Source: Klebsiella oxytoca
GTDB lineage: Bacteria; Pseudomonadota; Gammaproteobacteria; Enterobacterales; Enterobacteriaceae
Direction: 5' to 3'
DNA: 64,000 nucleotides
Assembly: GCF_009707385.1 (NCBI RefSeq)
Contig: NZ_CP046115.1
Location: 1,798,001 to 1,862,000 of the forward strand
Shown here: positions 10,755 through 19,878 of the stretch, in pieces
Position numbering within the stretch: the first letter of the stretch is position 1
Layout: the number at the start of each line of letters is the position of its first letter
Notes under the pieces: generated by a model
The model's database searches: none
What the model saw: only the letters and a program-made list of their open reading frames with translations
What the model was told of the DNA's origin: nothing
Made by a program: the position numbers and the translations under genes

Positions 10755-11795
10755 ATGGCTCACCACCCACGCTGGACAATGTCACAAGTCACTGAGTTAT
10801 TTAATAAACCTTTTCTGGATCTGCTGTTTGAAGCGCAGCAGGTCCATCGTCAGCATTTCGACCCGCGCCAGGTTCAGGTCAGCACGCTGCTGTCGATTAA
10901 GACCGGCGCCTGCCCGGAAGACTGCAAATACTGTCCGCAAAGCGCGCGCTATAAAACCGGTCTCGAATCCGAACGCCTGATGGAGGTTGAGCAGGTGCTG
11001 GAGTCGGCGCGGCAGGCGAAAAAAGCCGGTTCAACCCGTTTCTGCATGGGGGCGGCGTGGAAGAACCCTCACGACCGCGATATGCCGTATCTTGAGCAGA
11101 TGGTGAAAGGAGTGAAGGAACTGGGGCTGGAGGCCTGCATGACGCTTGGCACGCTGAACGATAGCCAGGCACAGCGTCTCGCCGGTGCCGGTCTGGATTA
11201 CTACAATCACAATCTTGATACCTCGCCGGAGTTCTACGGCAATATCATCACCACCCGCACCTACCAGGAGCGTCTTGATACCCTCGACAAAGTGCGCGAT
11301 GCCGGGATCAAAGTCTGTTCCGGCGGTATCGTCGGGCTGGGGGAAACGGTTAAAGACCGCGCCGGGCTACTGCTGCAGCTGGCTAATCTGCCGACGCCGC
11401 CGGAAAGCGTGCCGATCAATATGCTGGTTAAGGTTAAGGGAACGCCGCTGGCGGACAATGACGACGTTGATGCCTTTGATTTTATTCGCACTATTGCTAT
11501 TGCGCGCATCATGATGCCGACCTCGCACGTGCGTCTTTCCGCCGGTCGCGAACAGATGAACGAACAGACCCAGGCGATGTGCTTTATGGCCGGAGCAAAC
11601 TCTATTTTTTACGGCTGTAAGCTGCTGACCACGCCCAATCCGGAAGAGGACAAAGACCTGCAGCTGTTCCGCAAGCTGGGGATCAACCCGCAGCAGACAG
11701 AGGTGCTGGAAGGCGATAATGCCCAACAGCAGCGCCTGGAGCAGGCGTTGCTGAACCCGGATACTGAGGAATATTACAACGCGGCGGCGCTATGA
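10755..11795 (+). CDS. bioB: Biotin synthase BioB
   Basis: Radical-SAM enzyme that inserts sulfur into dethiobiotin. The 346 residues match E. coli in length. The [4Fe-4S] motif CPEDCKYC gives Cys53, Cys57 and Cys60; other conserved positions include the cysteine in FCMGAAW and the arginine in [10 protein letters not shown], which help hold the second iron-sulfur cluster. The start at 10755 is chosen by match to E. coli (MAHxPRW) and GGAGAG upstream. The stop overlaps bioF by 4 bp. Confidence 0.98.
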   Translation: MAHHPRWTMSQVTELFNKPFLDLLFEAQQVHRQHFDPRQVQVSTLLSIKTGACPEDCKYCPQSARYKTGLESERLMEVEQVLESARQAKKAGSTRFCMGAAWKNPHDRDMPYLEQMVKGVKELGLEACMTLGTLNDSQAQRLAGAGLDYYNHNLDTSPEFYGNIITTRTYQERLDTLDKVRDAGIKVCSGGIVGLGETVKDRAGLLLQLANLPTPPESVPINMLVKVKGTPLADNDDVDAFDFIRTIAIARIMMPTSHVRLSAGREQMNEQTQAMCFMAGANSIFYGCKLLTTPNPEEDKDLQLFRKLGINPQQTEVLEGDNAQQQRLEQALLNPDTEEYYNAAAL

Positions 11796-12949
11796 GCTGG
11801 CAGCACCGTATCGAGCAGGCGCTGGCGGAGCGGCAGGCGGCGGATGCATTGCGCAGACGTCAACCGGTAACTCTGGGAGCAGGTCGCTGGCTTATCCGCG
11901 ACGGGCAGCGCTGGCTCAATTTTTCCAGCAACGATTATCTGGGCCTCAGCCAGCATCCAACGATAGTCAAGGCCTGGCAGCTGGGGGCGGAACGCTACGG
12001 CGTCGGCAGCGGCGGCTCCGGCCACGTCAGCGGCTATAGCGAGGCGCACCGCGCGCTGGAAGAGCAGCTTGCCGACTGGCTGGGCTATCCGTGCGCGCTG
12101 CTGTTTATCTCCGGCTTTGCCGCAAATCAGGCGGCGATCGCCGCGCTGGCGGGCAAAGAGGACCGGATTGTGGCTGACCGTCTCAGCCATGCTTCGCTGC
12201 TGGAAGCCGCCAGCCTTAGCCCGGCGCAGCTGCGGCGCTTTCAGCACAATGACTCCCGGCATCTTGCAGATCTGCTGGCGAAACCGCTAACCGGCCAGCA
12301 GCTGGTGGTGACCGAAGGCATTTTTAGTATGGATGGCGATAGCGCGCCGCTGGCTGATGTACAACGGGCTGCGCGGGCGGCGGGCGCGCTAATGCTGGTT
12401 GATGATGCGCACGGCATCGGCGCGGTGGGCGCAGAAGGGCGCGGCAGCAGCCATGCGCAGCAGATACGTCCGGATCTGCTAATCGTCACCTTCGGCAAAG
12501 CGTTTGGCGTCAGCGGTGCGGCAATACTGTGCAGCGAGACGCTGGCGGAATATCTGCTGCAGTTTGCCCGCCATTTGATTTACAGCACCGCGATGCCTCC
12601 GGCGCAGGCGGTAGCGTTGAGCGCCGCGCTGGGCGTCATTCGTAGCGACGATGGGCAGCAGCGGCGGGATAAGCTGGCTGACCATATCGCCGACTTTCGC
12701 CGGGGAATGTCCCATTATCCCGGCCAACTGACTCATTCTGGCAGCGCGATTCAGCCGCTGATCGTCGGCGATAACGCCCGAGCCCTATGGCTGGCGGCGC
12801 ACCTGCGCGCGCGTGGCTGCTGGGCGACCGCCATCCGCCCGCCGACGGTTCCCGCTGGCAGCGCGCGTCTGCGTCTGACGCTGACCGCCGCCCATGAATC
12901 TTCCGATATCGCCCGACTGCTGGAGGTACTGCATGACGGCGGTGAATAA
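11792..12949 (+). CDS. bioF: 8-amino-7-oxononanoate synthase BioF
   Basis: PLP-dependent condensation of pimeloyl-ACP with alanine to give 7-keto-8-aminopelargonate. The 385 residues are one more than in E. coli. The PLP lysine is in [10 protein letters not shown], with [10 protein letters not shown] before it. It overlaps bioB at its start and bioC at its end (12933-12949), so bioBFCD is a tightly coupled operon. Confidence 0.97.
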   Translation: MSWQHRIEQALAERQAADALRRRQPVTLGAGRWLIRDGQRWLNFSSNDYLGLSQHPTIVKAWQLGAERYGVGSGGSGHVSGYSEAHRALEEQLADWLGYPCALLFISGFAANQAAIAALAGKEDRIVADRLSHASLLEAASLSPAQLRRFQHNDSRHLADLLAKPLTGQQLVVTEGIFSMDGDSAPLADVQRAARAAGALMLVDDAHGIGAVGAEGRGSSHAQQIRPDLLIVTFGKAFGVSGAAILCSETLAEYLLQFARHLIYSTAMPPAQAVALSAALGVIRSDDGQQRRDKLADHIADFRRGMSHYPGQLTHSGSAIQPLIVGDNARALWLAAHLRARGCWATAIRPPTVPAGSARLRLTLTAAHESSDIARLLEVLHDGGE

Positions 12950-13688
12950 ACGTGCAGTAGCGGCGGCGTTTGGCCGCGCGGCAGAGCACTACTCCCGGCA
13001 CGATGAACTACAGCGCCGTAGCGCCTCTTTGCTGCTGGAAAAGCTCGGGATGGTAGCTTTTCCCGAGGTGCTGGACGCGGGCTGCGGCCCTGGCAGCATG
13101 AGCCGTTTCTGGCTTGATGCGGGGAGTCGGGTGACGGCGCTGGATCTTTCCGCCGACATGCTGGCGGAAGCCCGTCGCGGGGAGTGCGCGCACCGCTACG
13201 TTGAAGGCGACATCGAAGCGCTGCCGCTGGCGGAGGGCTGCGTCGACCTGGCGTGGAGTAATCTTGCGGTGCAATGGTGCGGCAGCCTCGCCACCGCTCT
13301 TAACGAACTTTATCGGGTGGTGCGGCCGGGCGGGCGGGTTGCGTTCACTACCCTGTTGGCTGGCTCTTTGCCGGAGCTGAACCAGGCCTGGCGAGCCATC
13401 GACGAACGGCCGCACGCCAATCGTTTTCTCAGCGAACAGGCGGTACGTCAGGCGCTGGCTGATCGTCGCGCCGTCGGCCACGTTCATACCATCACGCTGC
13501 CGTTTAATGATGCACTCAGCGCGATGCGTTCGCTCAAAGGCATCGGCGCGACTCATTTGCACCAGGGACGCAGCGCGGCGACGCTCAGTCGCCGCAAACT
13601 GCGGCAGCTTCAGCTCGCCTGGCCGCAGCAGCAGGGCCAGTGCCCGCTGACGTACCATCTTTTTACAGGAGTCATCGAACGTGATTAA
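12933..13688 (+). CDS. bioC: Malonyl-ACP O-methyltransferase BioC
   Basis: Methylates the free carboxyl of malonyl-ACP so that fatty acid synthase can build the pimeloyl chain. It is 251 residues, like E. coli BioC. The SAM-binding motif I is [10 protein letters not shown], with LDLS as the motif II acidic strand end. The start at 12933 (MTAVNKRAV) lies within the bioF 3' end behind GGAGG. It ends overlapping bioD. Confidence 0.96.
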   Translation: MTAVNKRAVAAAFGRAAEHYSRHDELQRRSASLLLEKLGMVAFPEVLDAGCGPGSMSRFWLDAGSRVTALDLSADMLAEARRGECAHRYVEGDIEALPLAEGCVDLAWSNLAVQWCGSLATALNELYRVVRPGGRVAFTTLLAGSLPELNQAWRAIDERPHANRFLSEQAVRQALADRRAVGHVHTITLPFNDALSAMRSLKGIGATHLHQGRSAATLSRRKLRQLQLAWPQQQGQCPLTYHLFTGVIERD

Positions 13689-14403
13689 ACGTTTTTTCGT
13701 TACCGGTACCGACACCGAAGTGGGGAAAACCGTTGCCAGCAGCGCTCTGCTGCAGGCGGCCAACCGCGCGGGATATAAGAGCGCGGGCTATAAACCGGTG
13801 GCTTCCGGCAGCGAATATACGGCACAGGGGCTGCGCAATGACGATGCGCTGGCCCTGCAGCGTAATAGCCGGGTGGCGCTGCGTTACGAACAGGTTAATC
13901 CCTTTACTTTTGCCGAACCAACGTCGCCACATATCATCAGCGCCGCCGAAGGGCGACCGATTGACGCCGCCACGATTTCTGCGGGCCTGCGCGGGCTGGA
14001 AGCGTTGTCGGACTGGGTGCTGGTTGAGGGGGCGGGAGGCTGGTTTACGCCGCTTTCAGAAGCCCTGACCTTTGCCGATTGGGTTCAGGAGGAGCAGCTG
14101 CCGGTGATTCTGGTGGTCGGCGTTAAGCTGGGGTGTATCAACCACGCAATGCTTACCGCCCGGGCGGTGCTTCATGCCGGGTTGCCGCTGGCGGGATGGA
14201 TAGCTAACGATATCCAGCCGCCGGGCAAACGTCATTCTGAGTATCTGGCGACGCTGAAGCGCGTGCTGCCCGCGCCGTTTCTGGGCGAAATCCCGTGGCT
14301 GGCGGATGCCGCTCAGCGCGAAGATCTCGGCCGGTTTCTTGACCTCAGCGCGCTGGATCCGGCGTCATCCATTTTGCCAGCAGCGGCGCATCCAGCTGCA
14401 TAA
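13681..14403 (+). CDS. bioD: Dethiobiotin synthetase BioD
   Basis: ATP-dependent ring closure of diaminopelargonate with CO2. The P-loop GTDTEVGKT is at residues 8-16, and VEGAGGW is a further conserved block. Start is GTG at 13681, overlapping bioC by 8 bp. At 240 residues it has about 15 more at the C-terminus than I recall for E. coli BioD; this tail (after about residue 225) is Ala/Pro-rich and is encoded on DNA shared with the 3' end of the convergent ABC ATPase gene, so it may be a recent stop shift. Confidence 0.95.
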   Translation: MIKRFFVTGTDTEVGKTVASSALLQAANRAGYKSAGYKPVASGSEYTAQGLRNDDALALQRNSRVALRYEQVNPFTFAEPTSPHIISAAEGRPIDAATISAGLRGLEALSDWVLVEGAGGWFTPLSEALTFADWVQEEQLPVILVVGVKLGCINHAMLTARAVLHAGLPLAGWIANDIQPPGKRHSEYLATLKRVLPAPFLGEIPWLADAAQREDLGRFLDLSALDPASSILPAAAHPAA

Positions 14404-15067
14404 CATCGCCCTGGGCGACGTTGCGACCGCAGTGGAGCAGACAGAAACGATCCGCCACCCGGCGGATAAACGGCAGGTGCTGCTCGGCGATCAGTATCGT
14501 CAGCCCAATATCGCGATTCAGGCGCACCAGCAAATCTCCCAGCTTGTGGAGGAAACGCTGCCCGCCAACGCGTGATGGTTCATCAAGGATCAGCAGGCGC
14601 GGGCGGGTTATCAGCGCCCGGGCCAGCGCCAGCTGGTACTGATCGTCCGCGGTGAGCGTAATCCCTTTACTCTGCCGCAGGGCGTAAAGCTCGGGAAACA
14701 GATCGTAAATCTCCCCGGCGAACGCTGAGGCCGGTTCGCCACCCGCCGCCAGGGCGATATGCAGATTTTCCTCTACGCTTAGCTGCGAAAAGATACGTTT
14801 ATCCTGCGGTACGTAGCCAATGCCGATGGCGCTACGCGACTGCGCGGAGAGCGGCATCAGGTCATAGGGCGCGGCTCCCGCTTCCTGCCAGGTCATACTG
14901 CCGCTGGCGACCGGAAGGTGGCCGGTAATGCAGTTGACGAGCGTTGTTTTTCCCATTCCCTGACCTCCCATAACGCCAGTGCACTGACCTGGCTTAAGCT
15001 CAAGATCGACATTCCACAGCGTGTGCTGGCTTCCGTAATAGTGATTGACGGCACGTAGACTCAACAT
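14345..15067 (-). CDS. Orphan ABC-transporter ATPase resembling UrtE/LivF, signature motif degenerate
   Basis: A 240-residue ATP-binding subunit, closest by eye to UrtE (urea) and LivF (branched-chain amino acid) ATPases. Walker A reads GGQGMGKTT (intact GxxxxGKT), the Q-loop is GYVPQ, and Walker B is LLILDEP. The ABC signature, normally LSGGQ, is replaced by LTADDQ, and the D-loop region after Walker B (SRVGGQR) is also unusual. UrtE/LivF proteins normally have EQ where other ABC ATPases have the H-loop histidine; AEQH fits that. GGAG lies before the ATG at 15067. No permease, binding protein or partner ATPase is nearby, and its 3' end overlaps bioD by 59 bp tail to tail. It could be a relic or an accessory ATPase; no substrate can be given. 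Confidence 0.8.
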   Translation of the reverse strand: MLSLRAVNHYYGSQHTLWNVDLELKPGQCTGVMGGQGMGKTTLVNCITGHLPVASGSMTWQEAGAAPYDLMPLSAQSRSAIGIGYVPQDKRIFSQLSVEENLHIALAAGGEPASAFAGEIYDLFPELYALRQSKGITLTADDQYQLALARALITRPRLLILDEPSRVGGQRFLHKLGDLLVRLNRDIGLTILIAEQHLPFIRRVADRFCLLHCGRNVAQGDVMQLDAPLLAKWMTPDPAR

Positions 15068-15357
15068 AGACGTTTTCTCCTTTCCTGGGATAGCAGGCGA
15101 CAAGAAGATGCTGCAAATCTCTTGCCAGGAAAAAGAACTCTCGGTATTTGCTGATAAACACAGATGCGGCCGGGAGAAAGGCGGCCAGCCTTGCACTTTC
15201 CCGGTGCCGGGACGCTGAAATGTGGTGCATAAATAACAAAAATTCCAGCTATTCTTAGCCGATAAATAGCAAAAAAAAATCAATAAAATTTTTTTGCAAC
15301 CGGTTTTACTGCAGCGGTCAGGTTTGTCCGGGTAGCATGGGTCATGGGCTGCAGACA

Positions 15358-15382
15358 GTTATCCACTATTCCTGTGGATAAC
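15358..15382. promoter_or_regulatory. Inverted pair of DnaA boxes upstream of uvrB
   Basis: TTATCCACT (15359-15367) and TGTGGATAA (15373-15381, the reverse complement of the consensus TTATCCACA) face each other. Including flanks, GTTATCCAC and GTGGATAAC form a perfect 9-bp inverted repeat with a 7-bp spacer. A third, weaker copy (TGGGGATAA) is at 15592-15600. E. coli uvrB is also said to have DnaA-box sequence in its upstream region; the effect here is inferred. Confidence 0.6.
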
Positions 15383-15682
15383 CTTGTGTATTAGAGTTAG
15401 AAAACTTGCGGTAAGCTAGAGAGTACGCGGCCTGCGGGCGAATTGACGCGAAACCCGTCTTTTATTAAAAACCCTTAAATATCAATTAATTGAATAAAAG
15501 CAATGCCTGTAAGAAAAGTGTCACCGGCTGCCATAAAACATTCATTACCTTGCTTGACAAATGTTAAATATCAAAACTTTTTGGGGATAACCCCACAGAG
15601 TGGTGGATTATTCCGTAAAGCGGTTTTTATTCGTTCATGATGATGGCAAAAAAGGCTGATTCGTCTGGATACGATAATATAA

Positions 15683-15702
15683 CACTGTTTTTATATCCAG
15701 TA
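15683..15702. promoter_or_regulatory. LexA box of uvrB
   Basis: CTG-N10-CAG (15685-15700) within a 20-bp site that differs little from the E. coli uvrB SOS box. It lies just upstream of the uvrB -35, so uvrB is expected to be induced by DNA damage. Confidence 0.88.
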
Positions 15703-15709
15703 TTTTTTG

Positions 15710-15738
15710 TTGGCAAAAGCTGAGCCGACGAGTAGAAT
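15710..15738 (+). promoter_or_regulatory. uvrB promoter P1
   Basis: TTGGCA (15710-15715), 17-bp spacer, TAGAAT (15733-15738), ending 39 bp before the uvrB ATG. It matches the position of the main E. coli uvrB promoter. Confidence 0.7.
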
Positions 15739-15777
15739 TAAACACCTGCCGTCCAACCCTTCTTCAGGTTCTGATTG

Positions 15778-17793
15778 ATGAGTAAACCATTTAAGCTGCA
15801 TTCTGCTTTCCATCCGTCCGGCGACCAGCCGGAAGCCATTCGTCGCCTGGAAGAGGGGCTCGAAGATGGCCTGGCGCATCAAACGCTGCTCGGGGTGACC
15901 GGTTCAGGTAAAACGTTCACCATTGCCAACGTCATTGCCGATCTCCAGCGTCCGACGATGGTACTGGCGCCGAATAAAACCCTGGCTGCCCAGCTTTACG
16001 GCGAGATGAAAGAGTTCTTCCCGGAGAACGCGGTGGAGTATTTCGTCTCCTACTACGATTACTACCAGCCTGAAGCCTACGTACCAAGCTCGGATACCTT
16101 TATCGAGAAAGATGCGTCGGTGAACGAACATATTGAGCAGATGCGTCTGTCGGCGACCAAAGCGCTGCTGGAGCGTCGCGACGTGGTGGTAGTGGCATCG
16201 GTCTCCGCCATCTACGGTCTGGGCGACCCGGACCTATACCTGAAAATGATGCTGCACCTCACGGTCGGCATGATTATCGACCAGCGCGCCATTCTGCGCC
16301 GCCTGGCGGAGCTGCAGTATACCCGTAACGATCAAGCTTTTCAGCGCGGTACCTTCCGCGTACGCGGCGAAGTGATTGATATCTTCCCGGCAGAATCTGA
16401 CGATATCGCGCTGCGCGTTGAGCTGTTCGATGAGGAAGTCGAGCGTCTGTCGCTGTTCGATCCGCTGACCGGCCACATCGAGTCAACTATCCCGCGCTTC
16501 ACCGTTTACCCGAAAACTCACTACGTCACTCCACGCGAGCGTATCGTTCAGGCGATGGAGGAGATTAAAGTCGAACTGGCGGGGCGGCGTAAGGTGCTGC
16601 TGGAGAACAACAAGCTGCTTGAAGAGCAGCGCCTGAGCCAGCGTACGCAGTTCGATCTCGAAATGATGAACGAGCTGGGCTACTGCTCGGGGATTGAGAA
16701 CTACTCGCGCTACCTGTCGGGCCGCGGGCCGGGCGAGCCGCCGCCGACGCTGTTCGACTACCTGCCGGCCGATGGTCTACTGGTGATTGATGAATCCCAC
16801 GTCACTATTCCGCAAATCGGCGGTATGTACCGCGGGGACCGCGCGCGTAAAGAGACGCTGGTTGAGTACGGTTTCCGTTTGCCGTCAGCGCTGGATAACC
16901 GTCCGCTGAAGTTTGAAGAGTTTGAGGCTCTGGCGCCGCAAACTATCTATGTTTCGGCAACGCCGGGAGCCTATGAGCTGGATAAATCCGGCGACGAAGT
17001 GGTCGATCAGGTTGTCCGTCCAACGGGGCTGCTTGATCCGGTGATTGAAGTGCGTCCTGTGGCAACCCAGGTGGACGACCTGCTTTCGGAAATTCGCATC
17101 CGTACCGCGATCAACGAGCGCGTGCTGGTAACGACCCTGACCAAACGAATGGCAGAGGACTTAACCGAATATCTGGAAGAGCACGGTGAGCGAGTGCGCT
17201 ACCTGCACTCGGATATCGATACCGTCGAGCGTATGGAGATTATTCGCGATCTGCGCCTCGGCGAATTTGACGTGCTGGTGGGCATCAACCTGCTGCGTGA
17301 AGGGTTAGATATGCCGGAAGTCTCGCTGGTGGCGATCCTTGATGCCGATAAAGAAGGCTTCCTGCGCTCTGAACGCTCGCTGATTCAGACTATTGGCCGC
17401 GCGGCGCGAAATATCAACGGTAAAGCGATTCTCTACGGCGACAAAATTACGCCGTCAATGGCGAAAGCGATCGGTGAAACCGAGCGCCGCCGCGAGAAGC
17501 AGCAGGCCTACAACGAAGAGCACGGTATTGTGCCGCAGGGGCTCAATAAGAAAGTGGTCGATATTCTGGCGCTTGGTCAGAATATCGCGAAAACCAAAAC
17601 CAAGGGACGCAGTAAGGCTCGTTCTCCGGTTGAGGCGGATACCGTAGAGCTCACGCCGAAAGCGTTACAGCAGAAAATTCACGAGCTGGAAGGGCAGATG
17701 ATGCAGCATGCTCAGAACCTGGAGTTTGAAGAGGCGGCGCAAATTCGCGACCAGCTCCATCAGCTGCGCGATCTGTTTATTGCCGCTTCGTAG
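15778..17793 (+). CDS. uvrB: UvrB, helicase/damage-verification subunit of the UvrABC excision nuclease
   Basis: Nucleotide excision repair protein that is loaded on damaged DNA by UvrA, verifies the lesion and recruits UvrC. The 671-residue protein has Walker A GVTGSGKT (39-46), the tyrosine-rich beta-hairpin region ([13 protein letters not shown], about 92-104) that inserts between DNA strands, helicase motif SATPG, motif [11 protein letters not shown], and the C-terminal UVR coiled-coil ([12 protein letters not shown]) that contacts UvrC. The ATG at 15778 is used instead of an upstream TTG. It is controlled by LexA. It is followed by a REP pair. Confidence 0.98.
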   Translation: MSKPFKLHSAFHPSGDQPEAIRRLEEGLEDGLAHQTLLGVTGSGKTFTIANVIADLQRPTMVLAPNKTLAAQLYGEMKEFFPENAVEYFVSYYDYYQPEAYVPSSDTFIEKDASVNEHIEQMRLSATKALLERRDVVVVASVSAIYGLGDPDLYLKMMLHLTVGMIIDQRAILRRLAELQYTRNDQAFQRGTFRVRGEVIDIFPAESDDIALRVELFDEEVERLSLFDPLTGHIESTIPRFTVYPKTHYVTPRERIVQAMEEIKVELAGRRKVLLENNKLLEEQRLSQRTQFDLEMMNELGYCSGIENYSRYLSGRGPGEPPPTLFDYLPADGLLVIDESHVTIPQIGGMYRGDRARKETLVEYGFRLPSALDNRPLKFEEFEALAPQTIYVSATPGAYELDKSGDEVVDQVVRPTGLLDPVIEVRPVATQVDDLLSEIRIRTAINERVLVTTLTKRMAEDLTEYLEEHGERVRYLHSDIDTVERMEIIRDLRLGEFDVLVGINLLREGLDMPEVSLVAILDADKEGFLRSERSLIQTIGRAARNINGKAILYGDKITPSMAKAIGETERRREKQQAYNEEHGIVPQGLNKKVVDILALGQNIAKTKTKGRSKARSPVEADTVELTPKALQQKIHELEGQMMQHAQNLEFEEAAQIRDQLHQLRDLFIAAS

Positions 17794-17803
17794 GTCAATA
17801 GCG

Positions 17804-17895
17804 CCCGGTAGCGGCTGGCGCCTTACCGGGCTTACGGGATTGTGAACTGGATGTGGTTTTCGTCGGTCGGGTAAGGCGCCAGCCGTCACCCGACA
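17804..17895. repeat. REP (BIME) pair after uvrB
   Basis: GGCTGGCGCCTTAC (17813-17826) and GTAAGGCGCCAGCC (17871-17884) are a perfect 14-bp inverted repeat flanked by the CCCGGTA / TACCGGG arms typical of REP units. It lies between uvrB and the PmrA box. Confidence 0.8.
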
Positions 17896-17974
17896 GAAAA
17901 GCGAGCACATTAGCCAAAACGGGTTGCCAACAGACTTCGTTACTTATTGTCCTCTGTCGCGTTTTTCCGCGATG

Positions 17975-17991
17975 CTTAATGTTGGCTTAAT
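17975..17991 (+). promoter_or_regulatory. PmrA box in front of the 30-codon gene
   Basis: CTTAAT-N5-CTTAAT: two perfect half-sites with 11-bp phasing, the consensus for PmrA (BasR). A possible -10, TATCCT (18007-18012), follows after 15 bp, similar to the spacing at the eptA site. It faces the small gene at 18034 and the same locus encodes PmrA. Confidence 0.85.
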
Positions 17992-18005
17992 ATTGTTTGG
18001 CGAAA

Positions 18006-18029
18006 CTATCCTCAATCTACTGAGGATAG
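18006..18029 (+). promoter_or_regulatory. Hairpin covering the Shine-Dalgarno of the 30-codon gene
   Basis: CTATCCTCA (18006-18014) and TGAGGATAG (18021-18029) form a perfect 9-bp inverted repeat with a 6-base loop. The right arm contains the ribosome binding site GAGGA (18022-18026). If transcription begins upstream, the stem would hide the site; if TATCCT is the -10, only the right arm is transcribed. Both readings cannot hold for the same transcript. Confidence 0.5.
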
Positions 18030-18033
18030 CGCC

Positions 18034-18126
18034 ATGCAAAAATTAACCTTTCGCGAATACCTGGCAGTCACCTGCGCTTTTGTTATCGTCGTTGCCTTTT
18101 TCCATCAATGGGTACTGACATTCTGA
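18034..18126 (+). CDS. 30-residue single-span membrane peptide under PmrA control (PmrR-like)
   Basis: ATG at 18034 with GAGGA 7 bp upstream; stop TGA at 18124-18126. The peptide starts MQKLTFREYLAV, continues with a hydrophobic span (residues about 10-23, AVTCAFVIVVAFF) and ends HQWVLTF, so it is short and basic/polar at the N-terminus with one membrane segment. PmrR of Salmonella and E. coli is a PmrA-activated membrane peptide of 29-30 residues that inhibits the lipid A kinase LpxT; length, topology, the FREYL/YESL-like start and the PmrA box agree, though the residue match is loose and the E. coli gene lies elsewhere. The last 22 bp overlap the 3' end of pmrB on the other strand. PmrR-like function is inferred. 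Confidence 0.75.
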   Translation: MQKLTFREYLAVTCAFVIVVAFFHQWVLTF

Positions 18127-19202
18127 CGGGAAGCTTTCGGGAAAAGCACCCATGCGCGAACGCCCGGCCCAGGCTGACGGTTGTGTAAAAAGAACTGGGC
18201 GTCGTGCAGCTGCGCGATGCGGGTAACGATGCTTAACCCAAGGCCAATACCGCCGTAGCGGCTGTCCATTCGGACGAACGCTTTACTCAATTCACCGCTT
18301 TTGGCCTCATCAATTCCCGGACCTTCATCCTCGACCGCCAGTATCGGCGTCGGGCCAGGCGTTATCGATACTTTAATCGTTGACCCTGTCGGGCTGTAAC
18401 GATGCGCGTTTTCCACCAGATTCCGCAAAATCACCTTCACCAGCGTGGCGTCGCCCGAAACAACCGCTCCACCTTCTTTGTCGCTGAATACCAGCTTTTG
18501 CTGGCGCTGTTGCAGCATTGACTCCAGCTCGCTCTGCAGCGGTTCGAAAACATCCTCTTTCAGCGCGACCTGCTGATAGCTTCCGGCAGAAAACGACTGG
18601 CCGACGCGCGCCAGCTGAAGCAGTTGATTAATACTATTGGTCATTTGATCGAGACGCTGGATCAGCGGATCCACGCTTATGCCGTGCACTTTCGCCAGTA
18701 GCTCCAGGTGCAGACGCAGCCCGGCCAGAGGGGTGCGCAGCTCATGGGCGACGTCGGCGGTAAACAGGCGCTCGCGATCGAGAGTTAAATTCAGACGGGA
18801 TACCAGCTGATTTATCGCGCTGGTTACCGCGGTAACCTCCGGGACCGATTCTTTCAAAGTGATGGGCTGTAGATTATCCGGGGTACGGCTTTCCAGCTCC
18901 TGCTGGAGGCGTGAAAGGGGTTTTGTGATTTTTTTCACGGCCAACATAGAGATATAAAGCGCAAGGCCGATAATCAGCAGGCTTGGGATCAGCAGGCTGG
19001 CCACCGCCTCGCGAATCTCATGCTCGATGTGTTTCTGATTGTTATGCCCTTCAATGGCGCTGGCAACCAGCAGCTGAATCTGTTCCTGGCTTTCATGCCA
19101 TAGCCAGAACACGCTGATTAACTGGCAAACCGCCAGAATTGCGCCAATCGTCAGCAGCAGCCGATGACGCATGGTCCAGTTTTCCCTGCCAAAAAAAGCC
19201 AT
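18105..19202 (-). CDS. pmrB: PmrB (BasS), sensor kinase for Fe(III)/Al(III), low pH and lipid A-modification control
   Basis: A 365-residue inner-membrane histidine kinase. TM1 is at about residues 13-34 and TM2 at about 67-88, with a short periplasmic loop holding two ExxE motifs (E37-E40 and E62-E65) of the type that bind ferric iron in Salmonella PmrB. A HAMP segment follows, then HisKA with His153 in DVAHELRTP, and the ATPase boxes NLVENAHRYS, DEGPGI and GIGLGLSIV. The start at 19202 gives the family length and lies 4 bp after the pmrA stop; an in-frame start at 19244 would overlap pmrA. Its 3' end overlaps the facing 30-codon gene. Confidence 0.93.
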   Translation of the reverse strand: MAFFGRENWTMRHRLLLTIGAILAVCQLISVFWLWHESQEQIQLLVASAIEGHNNQKHIEHEIREAVASLLIPSLLIIGLALYISMLAVKKITKPLSRLQQELESRTPDNLQPITLKESVPEVTAVTSAINQLVSRLNLTLDRERLFTADVAHELRTPLAGLRLHLELLAKVHGISVDPLIQRLDQMTNSINQLLQLARVGQSFSAGSYQQVALKEDVFEPLQSELESMLQQRQQKLVFSDKEGGAVVSGDATLVKVILRNLVENAHRYSPTGSTIKVSITPGPTPILAVEDEGPGIDEAKSGELSKAFVRMDSRYGGIGLGLSIVTRIAQLHDAQFFLHNRQPGPGVRAWVLFPKASRQNVSTH

Positions 19203-19206
19203 AGCG

Positions 19207-19878
19207 TTACTCTTTCTCCGCGTGATTAACCAGCATATAGCCAAAGCCCCGAACGGTACGGATGCGTGATTTGCCTACCTTGTCACGCAGATTATGGATA
19301 TGTACCTCAAGCGTGTTGGTGGCCGGTTCGTTATCCCAGCTGTAAATATCGTTATAGAGGATCTCGCGATGCACCGGGCTGCCGGCCTTCATCATCAGGC
19401 GAGACAGCAGGGCATACTCTTTGGGAGTTAAATCCAGGGACTGCTCGCTGAGCCACACCAGCCGTCGGGTGACGTTCAGGCGCAGATCGCCGACGGTCAG
19501 TTCGTTATCGCCCTGATTATTATGGCGACGCAGCAGGGCGCGAATGCGCGCGTTCAGCTCTTCCAGGGCGAACGGTTTAACCAGATAATCATCGGCGCCG
19601 GTATCCAGGCCGCTGATGCGCTCGTCCAGGGCATCGCGAGCGGTGAGGATCAGCACCGGTTGGCTGAATTTCTCCCGCCGCATTCGCGCCAGAAAGTGCA
19701 GGCCGTCTTCATCCGGTAGACCGAGGTCGAGAACCACCAGGCTGTAGTGATTGCTGGCCAGCGAAAGCGCGGCTTCGTGGGCCGTTGACACGCCGTCGCA
19801 AACGTAGCCCTCGCTTTGCATCGCCAGAATTAATCCTTGTAACAGGAGCGCATCGTCTTCAACGACTAAAATTTTCAT
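19207..19878 (-). CDS. pmrA: PmrA (BasR), OmpR-type response regulator
   Basis: 223-residue regulator with receiver domain (acidic pocket VVEDD at 5-9, phospho-acceptor Asp51 in [12 protein letters not shown], Lys in [11 protein letters not shown]) and a C-terminal winged helix ([15 protein letters not shown] is the recognition region). It is phosphorylated by PmrB and activates genes with PmrA boxes; two such boxes are in this locus (before eptA and before the 30-codon gene). The ATG overlaps the eptA stop by 4 bp, so eptA-pmrA-pmrB is one operon and autoregulated. Confidence 0.96.
   Translation of the reverse strand: MKILVVEDDALLLQGLILAMQSEGYVCDGVSTAHEAALSLASNHYSLVVLDLGLPDEDGLHFLARMRREKFSQPVLILTARDALDERISGLDTGADDYLVKPFALEELNARIRALLRRHNNQGDNELTVGDLRLNVTRRLVWLSEQSLDLTPKEYALLSRLMMKAGSPVHREILYNDIYSWDNEPATNTLEVHIHNLRDKVGKSRIRTVRGFGYMLVNHAEKE

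Larger units (their letters stand above)
15068..15777. promoter_or_regulatory. uvrB upstream region (long noncoding stretch)
   Basis: This 710-base region holds the promoter side of the ABC ATPase gene on the left and the uvrB control region on the right. Within it are two inverted DnaA-box-like sequences, a third at 15592-15600, the LexA box and the uvrB promoter, annotated separately. No credible gene was seen in it. Confidence 0.6.

Noticed and set aside
15592..15605. GGGGATAACCCC palindrome as a separate operator before uvrB
   Set aside because: Arms are only four bases and it overlaps a DnaA-box-like TGGGGATAA, which explains it as well.
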